A stretch of 30,588 nt of DNA from assembly GCA_027456925.1 (NCBI GenBank), contig DAIDTZ010000048.1, forward strand, positions 1 to 30,588, given 5' to 3'. Under the pieces are notes generated by a model. That model was not told where the DNA came from. It made no database searches and worked only from the letters and a program-made list of their open reading frames with translations. Below are positions 14,825 through 23,124 of this stretch, one piece after another (the stretch's first letter is position 1; every line of letters starts with the position of its first letter). A program made the position numbers and the translations under genes. The DNA comes from Nitrospirota bacterium (GTDB lineage: Bacteria; Nitrospirota; UBA9217).

Positions 14825-15591
14825 ATGGAGCAAAAAGAGCTGGTGGATTTTCTCCTGAAGAGGGGGAAAAGATCAGAAATGCCATACGGAGTAAATACGC
14901 TGAAGTATCCGTTTCGGCAACGGGAAAATTTCAATATCCCACAGGCAAGGACGGCGCTGAGGCGTTAGGATACGATCGTGACCTTATAGAAAGCGCGCCT
15001 GCACGATTTTTCGAATCCTATTGCGGGGTAGGAAATCCATTCTCTCTCGGAAAAATTCTGCCGGGAGACGTCGTGCTCGACTTTGGGTGCGGAGCAGGAT
15101 TCGATCTCTTTGTCGCAAGTAAACTCGTCGGTGAACGCGGACGGGTCTGCGGAATAGATTTGACGGAAGACATGGCAATACGGGCCGGAGAGAACCTCGC
15201 TCTCTCGGGCTTTGCAAACTTCGAGGTCAAAAAAGTTGATTCGGAAACCATCCCCTACCCTGATCATGTCTTTGATGTCGTGATATCGAACGGCGTCATC
15301 AATCTTTCCCCATGCAAGCAGGCCGCCTTCACTGAGATCTACCGCGTCATGAAGCCGGGCGGCAGACTCCAGTTCGCAGATGTAATCCTGGAAAACGATT
15401 TGCCGGCATCCCTGGCAGGAAACGCTGAAGCGTGGTCGCAATGAATAGGCGGCGCGGTCCCGGTTCGGGATCAGGTCGGATTGCTGGAGGAAGCGGGCTT
15501 CAAGGAAGTGGAATACAGGGGGATAACCGGCTTTCGTACGTCACCCTACACCGTGGGCGCCTTGTTCCGGGCGAACAAGGAAGCCCGTTAA
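14825..15591 (+). CDS. Putative selenoprotein: ArsM-like SAM-dependent methyltransferase with in-frame TGA (frameshift near the start)
   Basis: The body of the protein is a class I SAM methyltransferase: motif I VLDFGCGAGFDLF, then VCGIDLTEDM, DVVISNGVINLSP and YRVMKPGGRLQFADV. These are the landmarks of the arsenite-methyltransferase-like group. TGA 15442-15444 follows NAEAWSQ, and the same frame continues IGGAVPVRDQVGLLEEAGF, GFRTSPYTVGALFRANK to TAA at 15589. In the family this position is normally Cys in a W-x-x-C-[IV]-x-G-A context, so TGA most likely encodes selenocysteine (about residue 207 of 255). A SECIS-like hairpin follows. The start ATG 14825 has GGAGGT upstream, but its frame joins the body only through a -1 shift near 14858-14870 (a G5A4 run). 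An assembly indel, real frameshift or pseudogenisation are alternatives. Substrate unknown. Confidence 0.7.
15456..15472 (+). promoter_or_regulatory. SECIS-like hairpin directly after the in-frame TGA
   Basis: GGTCCCG (15456-15462) pairs with CGGGATC (15466-15472) over 7 bp (one G-U), with apical loop GTT, or GGTTC if the last pair opens. The apical loop begins 17-18 bases after the TGA. As I recall them, bacterial SECIS criteria are a stem-loop inside the coding region, a G in the first two apical-loop positions, and roughly 16-37 bases from the UGA; all are met. It would recruit SelB for selenocysteine insertion at 15442-15444. Confidence 0.6.
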
Positions 15592-15622
15592 CAGCCGGCC
15601 TCCCGGCGCAGGCCCTGACATA

Positions 15623-18079
15623 CTACCTTGCCGGAGCAGCGGCCTTCTCTGCTTCACCGCTATTCCCGTCCTCCTTCTTCTCTTTTTTCTCCTCGCTTTT
15701 TTCTGAAGCAGACAGCTTCTTCGACATGTCTTTGAGCCGCCTGTCCACAAGGAAATTTATCGAACCCTCAGGATAGGTTCCGTCCTCCCTGCGTTCACCT
15801 GCAGGAAGTCCGGTAAGGAGCTCCAGCGCCTCATTCACGGTTTTGACCGAATAGACGTGGAACTTCCCCTCCTTTACGGCTTCCACTACTTCCTTCTTGA
15901 GCATAAGGTTTTTCACGTTGCTCTGCGGAATGATGACCCCCTGGTCTCCGGTCAAACCGCGGTTCCTGCAGACGCCGAAGAACCCCTCGATCTTCTCGTT
16001 CGCCCCGCCGATGGGCTGGATCTCCCCTTTTTGATTGATCGACCCGGTGATGGCGAAGTTCTGCTTGATCGGCACTTCGGCAATGCCTGAAATGAGCGCG
16101 ATTAATTCGGCAGCTGACGCGCTGTCGCCTTCTACCTCTCCGTAGTTCTGCTCAAAGGCAAGAGTCGCGGACACGGACAGCGGTTTATCCTGGGCATAGG
16201 TGCCGCCGAGATAGCCTGAGAGAATGAGCACCGCCTTGTTGTAGATGCGGCCGGCGAGTTTGGCCTCGCGCTCGATGTCGACGACACCTGCTTTGCCGAG
16301 GTACACCCTGCTCGTGATGCGGGACGGTTTGCCGAAATAAAAATCGCCGATATCGTACACGGACAAGCCGTTCACCTGCGCCACCACGGAGCCGGTGACA
16401 TCGACCATGAGCGTTCCTTCGGCGAACATTTCCTGGATGCGCTCGTCGATCAGGTTCGCGCGGTAAAGCTTTTCGTTCAGCGCCTTATCTACGTGCTCGC
16501 CCAGCACGCTCGTCCTTCCTGCTTGCGATGCCCAGTACGACGACTCGCGCACGAGGTCGGAGAGGTCGCTGAAACGCAGCGAGAGCTTGTTCTTTTTTTC
16601 GACCAGGCGGGAGGCATGCTCGACGATCCCCGCCACCGCGCTCCGGCCGAAGGGAAGAAGGCCGTCACTCTTCACCATGTTTGCGATAAAATGCGCATAG
16701 CGCATTTTATCATCCGTTGAACTCGTGGTCTGGGTGTCGAAGTCGGATTTGACCTTGAAGATGTCCTTGAAGTCCTCGTCGTAATTGTACAGCAGGTAAT
16801 AGAGCCAGGGGCTCCCGAGCATGATGATCTTCAGCGCTACGGGAATGGGCTCGGGTTTGATGCCGCCGGCGCCGAAACCGTACAAATCGGCGACGTCCTC
16901 GATCTTCACTTCGTTTTTTTTGATGATCCGCTTGAGCGCGTCCCACGAGAAGGGGTTCCGAAGCACGTCCAGGGCATTCACCAGCAGATATCCGCCGTTC
17001 GCCTGGAGCAACGCCCCCGACCGGATCATGGTAAAGTTCGTGTAGAAGGCCCCGAAGCGCGCCTTGCGCTCGATGCGGCCGACAAGATTGTTGTAGGTTG
17101 GGTTTATCTCTTCGATCACCGGTCCGCCCTTGGTCTCGGAATTATCGACAATGAGGTTTACCTTGTAGCGCTCCAAAAAGCTCCCTTTGTCCATGCCCTC
17201 GATCGGGAAGGGCATCTCCGGCGTCTGGCCCAGGAATTCCCGCAGATTGCCCAGGATGTCCTCCTCCACCTCGCCCAGGAACTCCGGGATGCGCGGGTTG
17301 GCCCCGTATTTTTCCCTCAGGTCGTCGAGCTGGTGGCCCATGGAGAAATGGGCGACGCGCCGGTTTAACTCATGGACTTTTTCATGGGTTTCCTTGTCGA
17401 GCTGGCGGGCCTTGGCAAGAAAATCGCGTATCTCGGAATCGACTTTTTTCTCGTGCTCCTCGAGTTCGCGCTTCTGTTCCGCGGACAGGCTGTCGAGTTC
17501 CTGCGGCTGGAGCGGCTTGCCCTTCCAGAGCGGGACCTTGACGATGCCGGTGCGCGTGATCGTGAGCTGGAACCCCAGCTCGTGCGCCCGTTTCCCGGCG
17601 TCGTCGAACAGGATCTCTTTCGCCTTCTCCGCCTCTTCCACGACGCGGGACTTCTGTTCTTCGTACTCTTTGGACTCGAACACCTTCGGGATCTCGTTCT
17701 GCATGAACTCGATGAACTTTTCCACATCGCGCCTGAAGGCTCCGCCCTTTCCCGGCAAAAGCTTGATGGCCCGCGGCCGGTCGGGGTCCTTGAAGTTGTT
17801 GATGTAGCACCAGTCGTCGGGCACCGGGAGGTCCCGGGAGATCCGTTTGATGATCGACTTGGCAATGGAGTTTCTGCCCGTGCCCGGAACGCCGGACACG
17901 AAAATATTGTAGCCGTGATTGCGGATGGAAAGGCCGAACTCGATCGACTTCACGGCCCGCGCCTGGCCGATCACTTCTTCCTTCGGGGAAAGTTCAGACG
18001 TGGTCTGAAACGGGAATTCCGCCGGATCACAGACGTGACGCAGTTCGGAAAGCGCTACTTCACGTTCTTCGATATTCAT
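15623..18079 (-). CDS. Lon family protease (AAA_32/LonB-like type)
   Basis: This 818-residue protein is a Lon-type serine protease with an N-terminal AAA-like region and a C-terminal proteolytic domain. The catalytic dyad is Ser653 (EGDSASAAEL) and Lys696 (GGANEKIEGFF), 43 residues apart as in classical Lon. The P-loop is GVPGTGRNS (63-71), with Arg where Walker A normally has Lys. A coiled-coil-rich insert covers about residues 150-300, and the extreme C-terminus is a charged Lys/Glu tail. The start at 18079 is chosen for GAAGGAGG 5 bases upstream and a promoter just beyond; a longer upstream frame has no support. It probably degrades damaged or regulatory proteins. It converges on the methyltransferase gene and diverges from the BTAD regulator. 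Confidence 0.9.
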   Translation of the reverse strand: MNIEEREVALSELRHVCDPAEFPFQTTSELSPKEEVIGQARAVKSIEFGLSIRNHGYNIFVSGVPGTGRNSIAKSIIKRISRDLPVPDDWCYINNFKDPDRPRAIKLLPGKGGAFRRDVEKFIEFMQNEIPKVFESKEYEEQKSRVVEEAEKAKEILFDDAGKRAHELGFQLTITRTGIVKVPLWKGKPLQPQELDSLSAEQKRELEEHEKKVDSEIRDFLAKARQLDKETHEKVHELNRRVAHFSMGHQLDDLREKYGANPRIPEFLGEVEEDILGNLREFLGQTPEMPFPIEGMDKGSFLERYKVNLIVDNSETKGGPVIEEINPTYNNLVGRIERKARFGAFYTNFTMIRSGALLQANGGYLLVNALDVLRNPFSWDALKRIIKKNEVKIEDVADLYGFGAGGIKPEPIPVALKIIMLGSPWLYYLLYNYDEDFKDIFKVKSDFDTQTTSSTDDKMRYAHFIANMVKSDGLLPFGRSAVAGIVEHASRLVEKKNKLSLRFSDLSDLVRESSYWASQAGRTSVLGEHVDKALNEKLYRANLIDERIQEMFAEGTLMVDVTGSVVAQVNGLSVYDIGDFYFGKPSRITSRVYLGKAGVVDIEREAKLAGRIYNKAVLILSGYLGGTYAQDKPLSVSATLAFEQNYGEVEGDSASAAELIALISGIAEVPIKQNFAITGSINQKGEIQPIGGANEKIEGFFGVCRNRGLTGDQGVIIPQSNVKNLMLKKEVVEAVKEGKFHVYSVKTVNEALELLTGLPAGERREDGTYPEGSINFLVDRRLKDMSKKLSASEKSEEKKEKKEDGNSGEAEKAAAPAR

Positions 18080-18110
18080 GCGGCCTCCTTCACCGAAACG
18101 CTCTACTTCA

Positions 18111-18139
18111 AGTGTATGCACTGCATCCGCTGTTGTCAA
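18111..18139 (-). promoter_or_regulatory. Sigma-70 promoter of the Lon-family gene
   Basis: On the minus strand TTGACA (18139-18134) is followed after exactly 17 bases by TACACT (18116-18111). The -35 box is consensus and the -10 box matches at four of six positions. Transcription would start near 18104, about 25 bases before the start codon. Confidence 0.75.
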
Positions 18140-18188
18140 GGCAACCGTTTCCTCAGGGAGAGGTCCTGCGCGGAAGAAAAATAAGATG

Positions 18189-18217
18189 TTGATTTTTTCT
18201 CGTGCCGCTCTTATAAT
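18189..18217 (+). promoter_or_regulatory. Sigma-70 promoter of the STAND/BTAD regulator gene
   Basis: TTGATT (18189-18194) and a consensus TATAAT (18212-18217) are separated by 17 bases. Transcription would begin near 18224, giving a leader of about 67 bases. The promoter is divergent from that of the Lon-family gene, and the -35 boxes are 49 bases apart. Confidence 0.75.
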
Positions 18218-18290
18218 CGCCGCATTCATACATTCATCGTTCATGACCCGGCAGCTGGCAGCAACACCCTGTCGAATGAAGGAGGCTTTT

Positions 18291-21200
18291 ATGAATCCTG
18301 CCAAGTTTCTTCCGCCCAGGCCGGTCCGGGTGTTCGAGCGCGATCAGCTGATGAACAAACTTGCGGCCTGGGAAGACAAAAAGTTGCGCCTCGTCCACGC
18401 GCAGGCAGGCCAGGGCAAGAGCACGCTTGTTGCAAGCTACATCAAATCGCTGGCCTCGCCGTCGGTATGGTACAATCTGGACCAGGAAGACGAAAACCCC
18501 GGCGTATTCCTCTCGTCGCTGGGCAAGGCGGTCCAGCAAACGTGGCAAGATCGCCTGCCCACGCTGCCCCCGGTCCCGCACCGCTACGGCATGGGCCAGA
18601 TCCATCAGGGACTCGACCAGTGGGTCCGTCTGGTTTTCCATAACCTTCCTGATACAAGCTTGATCGTATTCGATGATTTCGCCGGCACACCTTCAGGGTC
18701 CCTGGAACAGCTCCTCAAAATGCTGATTGCGTCCACGCCGCCCTCTGTCCGGTTTCTGGTCATCTCCCGGACGCGGCCGGAGCTCGAAATTGCGAAGCTT
18801 CGCGCCACACAGTCCGTCGGCGAACTTACCGGAGAAGACCTCCGGTTCAGCGACGCCGAAGTGCAGGACCTCTTCACGATCATCTTCCGCATGCAGATTT
18901 CCGAGACCGAGGCGGCGCTCATCAACGCCACCGCGGAAGGCTGGCCCGCCGGGCTCGTGCTGATGCACGAGTATCTCTCAACCCTCTCTCCGAAGGCCCG
19001 CTCGCTTGCGCTCATCGACCGGCGCTCCACGGGGTTCCGGACCCATGTCTTCGATTACCTGGCCCAGGAAGTGTTCGTACACCTCCCGCAGGAACTGCAG
19101 CAGTTCCTCCTCCGGACGTCGATCGCCGATTATCTTTCCGCCCCGCTCATGGCGCACCTGACCGGCCTGCCGCGAACGCATGCGGGCCGCGGGAAAGCGT
19201 CGGTCGCCGGCATGGTAAAAGAGCTCAGGAGCAGAAACCTTTTCGTAACCGCGATGGACAGTGATGCGTCGGTGATCCGCTATCACGCCCTGTTCCGGGA
19301 ATTTCTTCGCAAAAAGCTGGTTGCCCAGACAAAACCGTCTGAAGTGAAGAAGCTCTATACTTCCGCCGCAACGTATTTCCTGAAAGCGGGAGACGTGGTC
19401 CGGAGCATAGACCTTCTCATCGCTTCCGGCCAGTTCGAGCAGGCCATCAGGCAGATCGAGCAGGCAGGCGAAGACCTCATCGTTCGCGGGCAGGCGCGTA
19501 CCCTTATCCGTTGGATCGAGGCGCTTCCGCTCGAATACGGCAACCGCCCCTGGTTCCTCTTTTCCCGCGCCGTGGCATGCCGCTACACCGACCCCCGCAC
19601 GGCGCTCGCTTTTTTCGATCTCGCGTTTAAGGGTTTTCGGTCCTCCGGCGCGGCCTACCATCGGAGCGCAGGGCAGATGCTGTCGCTCTGCGGGATCATC
19701 GAGACCTGCTTCTATGCAGGCGGAAACTTCAAACGGATGACGCGCGCCGCCGCAACGGCAAGCGCGCTGCTGAAGCGTACAACGCAGAAATCGCCCGACG
19801 CGCGTTCCCGCTTGCTTCTGGCGCTCGGTACCGCCTGTTTTTTCATCGGGAAACTCCAGCAGGGCGCCGAAGCGTTGCAAGGGGCGCTCGACGCCTTTCG
19901 CAGGTCGCGCGACCATTATCACCAGATCCAAAGCGCGATTTATCTTGCGCCCTGCGCCATCTACCTGGGGAACTTCAGGTTGGCGCGCGAAGCGATTCGA
20001 AAGGGCTTCGAAGCCCACGCCTCTATCCCCGAGGAATCGGGGGCCGGAGCGGCCCTGTCCATGGCCCAGGCCATGACTGCGCTGTTCGAGGGACAATTTG
20101 CCGAGGCCCAGGCATGCATCGACAAATGCCAAAGCCTTTCGCAGGAACATGAGCTTGAGGCCTTCGATTTCCTTTCCCTCGACATCGGCGGATGGCTCAA
20201 GACCGCGCTGGCAGACTATGATCACGCCGATCAGCTGCTTCAGCAATGCAAAAGCAAGGGGGAAGAACTGCAGAACGCATTTTTCAACGCGTCGGCGGCG
20301 CATTTGCTCGCAATAAATTACCTCCACCAGAACAAGCTCGATGCGGCCCAGGCCGAGGCGGACTATGCGCTTGCGGTCAGGTCGCAGTCCGGCAGCAGCC
20401 TTTTTTATGCACTGTCGCTCTCGGTAAGCGGGGCCCTCGAGCTTAAGCACGGCAGAATACAAAAAGCCGAGCGGATGCTGAACGAGGCGCTCTCGCTATT
20501 CCGCAGGAACGGGGCCGCTCAACAGGAAGCGAACGTGCTGCTTCTCCTGGCAGAGCTGAGCGCGCAAAAAAAACGGAGCCGCGAGTTCAGGGAGTTTCTT
20601 CACTGGGGTCTTGCGATCGGCCGGGAACGGGGGTTTACCTACTATGCTCTCTTCACCCGGGCGGACATGGAGAATCTCGTTCGCAGTGCCCTCGCAGAAA
20701 ACATCTGTGTTGACTACTGCGAAACGCTGCAGAAAAAATTCCGGGAAGGGACGAGCGCATCGTCCATCAGAATATGCTGTTTCAACGGATTCAAGGTCTT
20801 CCGCGACCGCGAGAGGATTACCGACGGCCTGTGGAAAAGCACCCGGGCAAAAACACTTTTGAAAATTCTCGCATCCCGCGACGGGTTGACCCTGCCGCGG
20901 GATACGGCGCTGGAACTGCTCTGGCCGGGAGACCGGCCGGAATCGCCGAACCAGTCACTGAACAGCATGCTTTCGCGCATTCGAAAGGTCCTGGAGCCTG
21001 CGGTCCGAGACGATGGGGGCGATTCCTGCCTGTCTCTGAAGGACGGGGTTCTCATGCTCGACGCGAGCCGCGTCTGGACCGACGTGGGACAATTTCATAC
21101 CCACATCGAAAATGCGGAACGTTTGAAGGTGCGCGGAAAGACCGAGCAGGCGATGGAAGAATACTCCCAGGCGGTCATGCTCTACCAGGGCGATTTTTTG

Positions 21201-21527
21201 CCGGAAGACCTCTCCGCGGACTGGACAGCCGCGGTTCGCGACCAGCTTCAAACTCGCTACCTGCGGGCGCTTGAGGCCATGGCAACCATGGCCGAAGGGA
21301 CCAGCGACAGTGAAAAAACCCGCACCGTCTATGAAAAATTGTTCCTTGCCGATCCGTGCAATGAAAACGCCTGCTGCTGGCTCATGACGCAGTACCACTC
21401 AGACGGCCGGCGCAGCGACGCGATACGCGCCTATGAGCGGTGCGAGCTGGCATTAGGCAGGGACCTGGACCTTGAGCCTGAGGAGCGGACGAAAAAACTG
21501 TACCGGGGTATTCTGGGAGGTGATTGA
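18291..21527 (+). CDS. MalT/STAND-like transcriptional activator with C-terminal wHTH-BTAD domains
   Basis: This 1078-residue protein is a large signal-integrating regulator. The N-terminus carries a STAND NTPase with P-loop AQAGQGKST (37-45) and Walker B LIVFDD (Asp128/129), followed by a winged-helix-like segment. A long helical, TPR-like region of about 500 residues follows, as in MalT. The C-terminus differs from MalT: an OmpR-type winged helix (from about residue 828, FNGFKVFRDRERI, with KTLLKILASRDG and ALELLWPGD) and a bacterial transcriptional activation domain (about 930-1078, with YQGDFLPEDL and DLDLEPEERTKKLY). ATG 18291 has AAGGAGG 5 bases upstream and a promoter at 18189-18217. 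Ligand and target genes are unknown; the divergent Lon-family gene is a candidate target. Confidence 0.88.
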   Translation: MNPAKFLPPRPVRVFERDQLMNKLAAWEDKKLRLVHAQAGQGKSTLVASYIKSLASPSVWYNLDQEDENPGVFLSSLGKAVQQTWQDRLPTLPPVPHRYGMGQIHQGLDQWVRLVFHNLPDTSLIVFDDFAGTPSGSLEQLLKMLIASTPPSVRFLVISRTRPELEIAKLRATQSVGELTGEDLRFSDAEVQDLFTIIFRMQISETEAALINATAEGWPAGLVLMHEYLSTLSPKARSLALIDRRSTGFRTHVFDYLAQEVFVHLPQELQQFLLRTSIADYLSAPLMAHLTGLPRTHAGRGKASVAGMVKELRSRNLFVTAMDSDASVIRYHALFREFLRKKLVAQTKPSEVKKLYTSAATYFLKAGDVVRSIDLLIASGQFEQAIRQIEQAGEDLIVRGQARTLIRWIEALPLEYGNRPWFLFSRAVACRYTDPRTALAFFDLAFKGFRSSGAAYHRSAGQMLSLCGIIETCFYAGGNFKRMTRAAATASALLKRTTQKSPDARSRLLLALGTACFFIGKLQQGAEALQGALDAFRRSRDHYHQIQSAIYLAPCAIYLGNFRLAREAIRKGFEAHASIPEESGAGAALSMAQAMTALFEGQFAEAQACIDKCQSLSQEHELEAFDFLSLDIGGWLKTALADYDHADQLLQQCKSKGEELQNAFFNASAAHLLAINYLHQNKLDAAQAEADYALAVRSQSGSSLFYALSLSVSGALELKHGRIQKAERMLNEALSLFRRNGAAQQEANVLLLLAELSAQKKRSREFREFLHWGLAIGRERGFTYYALFTRADMENLVRSALAENICVDYCETLQKKFREGTSASSIRICCFNGFKVFRDRERITDGLWKSTRAKTLLKILASRDGLTLPRDTALELLWPGDRPESPNQSLNSMLSRIRKVLEPAVRDDGGDSCLSLKDGVLMLDASRVWTDVGQFHTHIENAERLKVRGKTEQAMEEYSQAVMLYQGDFLPEDLSADWTAAVRDQLQTRYLRALEAMATMAEGTSDSEKTRTVYEKLFLADPCNENACCWLMTQYHSDGRRSDAIRAYERCELALGRDLDLEPEERTKKLYRGILGGD

Positions 21528-21574
21528 AGCACGACGAAGATAAGTGATCTCCAGGATAGGCGGGAGTGGAGCCC

Positions 21575-21595
21575 CCTCCGGAAGAAGCCGGGAGG
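21575..21595. terminator. Possible hairpin between convergent genes
   Basis: CCTCCGG (21575-21581) and CCGGGAGG (21588-21595) pair with one bulged base around a 6-base loop. It lies in the short gap between the regulator stop (21527) and the end of the convergent MltA-like gene (21628). No T-run follows on either strand, so it may act only as a weak barrier or not at all. Confidence 0.25.
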
Positions 21596-21627
21596 ATTGC
21601 ACACGCGGGATTCACCGTTTCTCAGAC

Positions 21628-22863
21628 TCATTCTTCCTGCTTTCTGCGAAGCAAGAAGTACAGCTTCCCCTCATGCTGCAGGTTCCCCGCAGTAAGTTCA
21701 GCGTCTGCTCCCTGACCGAAGAACAGATCGACCCTTCCCGGCCCCTTGATCGCGCCGCCCGTGTCCTGGTTCATCACGAACCGCGTAAAAGGCACCCATT
21801 TCTTGATCTCGTTGTTCTCGATCACCGGTTTCTGCGACGTGATAAGACCCAAGGCGCCCTTGGGGAAGAGCCTGCTGTCCGTGGCTATGGAGCGTCCCGG
21901 CGTGAGCGGCACGCCGATGTTCCCGCGGGACGGCCCCGTGTCGAGCCGGAAGAAGACATAGCTCTGGTTCCGGCACAGCACCTCGTTCAATTTCTCGGGA
22001 TGAGAACGAAGGTATTCCCGCAGCGCCTGCATGGACATCGTGTCCCTGGCCATCGCCCCCGTATCGATCAGATATTTGCCGATGCTCGTGTACGGCCTGC
22101 CGTTCTGGCCGTCATACAGAACGCTCAGGACATTCCCGTCCCCGAGGTCGACCTTGCCCGAGCCCTGCACCTGGAGCACATAGATGTCGACGAGGTAGGA
22201 GCACCAGAGGATCTCGAAATTTTTATTCGCAAGCAGCTTCTTCCCGTCGATCTCTTCCCGTGAATAATAGGGAACGACTTTCTTGCCGTCCAGCCTGCCG
22301 AAGAGTTTGTCCTTGGGAAAGCCCGTACCAAACTGCGAAAGATCGATTTCGATCATGTCGTCGGGCTTGCGATAGAGCGGAAAGCGGAACGTCTCATCAG
22401 GAGCAACCCGGCAGGAAAGGGTTGGCTCGTAGTATCCCGTGAGCAAAATGGTGCCGCCGCCGTTTGTTCCCACGGATTGGTAAAGAACAAAATCCTTTTT
22501 GATCCGTTCGATCTTTTGGTCAAAAGAAAGGGAATCGTTCTCGACGATCAGCAGAAAGTTCTGGAGCGTGACAACCTGGTCCAGCGCGGTCACCTTATCG
22601 GGGCCGAAAGAAAAAACCGTGTTCTGGGGAAGCTTCTTATAATACTCCAGGCTCTGGCGCGCTGCAGTTGCCATGCCCTTAAAATCCATGTCATCGGCCG
22701 GCTCCGCCGCTTTCCTCCACGAGACGGGCTCCATGGCCTCCTCCGGTTTCGTCACCATGAGCGGCGCTCGGACACAGGCAAAGAGGGAAAATAAAAAAAT
22801 CGTTGATAGTATAAATCTTCTCGTGTTCAATTCATAAACCGCCTTTGGGCATTTTAAAACCAT
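21628..22863 (-). CDS. mltA: Membrane-bound lytic murein transglycosylase A (MltA-like lipoprotein)
   Basis: MltA enzymes cleave the MurNAc-GlcNAc bond of peptidoglycan from the inner face of the outer membrane. The protein has a lipoprotein signal with lipobox LFAC, the MltA beta-barrel domain (LLTGYYEPTLSCR, FPLYRKPDDMI, VLQVQGSGKVDL, NGRPYTSIGKYLI), and the C-terminal 3D domain. The latter has VPLTPGRSIATDSRLFPKGA, whose Asp matches the catalytic aspartate, and MNQDTGGAIKGPGRVDLFFG. The start is uncertain. ATG 22863 is reported; GTG 22890 has AGGAG only one base away; TTG 22830 would give the neatest lipoprotein signal (MNTRRFILST). All leave the mature enzyme intact. A promoter lies at 22910-22936. 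Confidence 0.88.
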   Translation of the reverse strand: MVLKCPKAVYELNTRRFILSTIFLFSLFACVRAPLMVTKPEEAMEPVSWRKAAEPADDMDFKGMATAARQSLEYYKKLPQNTVFSFGPDKVTALDQVVTLQNFLLIVENDSLSFDQKIERIKKDFVLYQSVGTNGGGTILLTGYYEPTLSCRVAPDETFRFPLYRKPDDMIEIDLSQFGTGFPKDKLFGRLDGKKVVPYYSREEIDGKKLLANKNFEILWCSYLVDIYVLQVQGSGKVDLGDGNVLSVLYDGQNGRPYTSIGKYLIDTGAMARDTMSMQALREYLRSHPEKLNEVLCRNQSYVFFRLDTGPSRGNIGVPLTPGRSIATDSRLFPKGALGLITSQKPVIENNEIKKWVPFTRFVMNQDTGGAIKGPGRVDLFFGQGADAELTAGNLQHEGKLYFLLRRKQEE

Positions 22864-22909
22864 TTTGACTGTTATGGTGCAAATCCGCACTCTCCTGACG
22901 TGAGGGCAA

Positions 22910-22936
22910 TTTATACTTTTCCCGCAGCCTTGTCAA
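22910..22936 (-). promoter_or_regulatory. Candidate sigma-70 promoter of the mltA-like gene
   Basis: On the minus strand TTGACA (22936-22931) and TATAAA (22915-22910) are separated by 15 bases, slightly short of the optimum. Both boxes are near consensus. Transcription would begin near 22903, just before the possible start codons. Confidence 0.5.
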
Positions 22937-22955
22937 TTATCCTATAAAAGCATGT

Positions 22956-23108
22956 GGGACGCAGACAAAATCGGATAAACGCGGATGAAAACTTGGCAAC
23001 AAAATACTTCTGAAACTAAAAAAGACTCCCCTTTGCGATGAAGCATCTTTACCCTTGCACGTGCCGTTCTATCCGCGAAAATCTGCGTTCATCGGCGTCC
23101 GACTGCCG
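22956..23108. repeat. Imperfect inverted repeat, GACGCAGA/GCGGATAA-type arms
   Basis: The left arm (22956-22990, with GACGCAGAC, CGGATAAACGCGGATG) and right arm (23067-23108, with ATCCGCGAAAATCTGCGTTC and GGCGTCC) are imperfect inverted counterparts around about 76 bases. It takes up most of the gene-free gap 22891-23217. The words are the same kind as those in the element at 14395-14708. Confidence 0.65.
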
Positions 23109-23124
23109 TTTTCACGATAATTCG

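Noticed and set aside
14858..14872. Programmed -1 frameshift site at the G5A4 run
   Set aside because: In the 0 frame the codons AGG GGG AAA AGA do not give a correct X XXY YYZ heptamer, since the A-site codon would mispair after slipping. An indel is likelier, so only the frameshift itself is reported.
18978..20462. Minus-strand frame of 494 codons inside the STAND/BTAD gene
   Set aside because: No ribosome-binding site, no domain, and it is a codon-bias shadow of the regulator.
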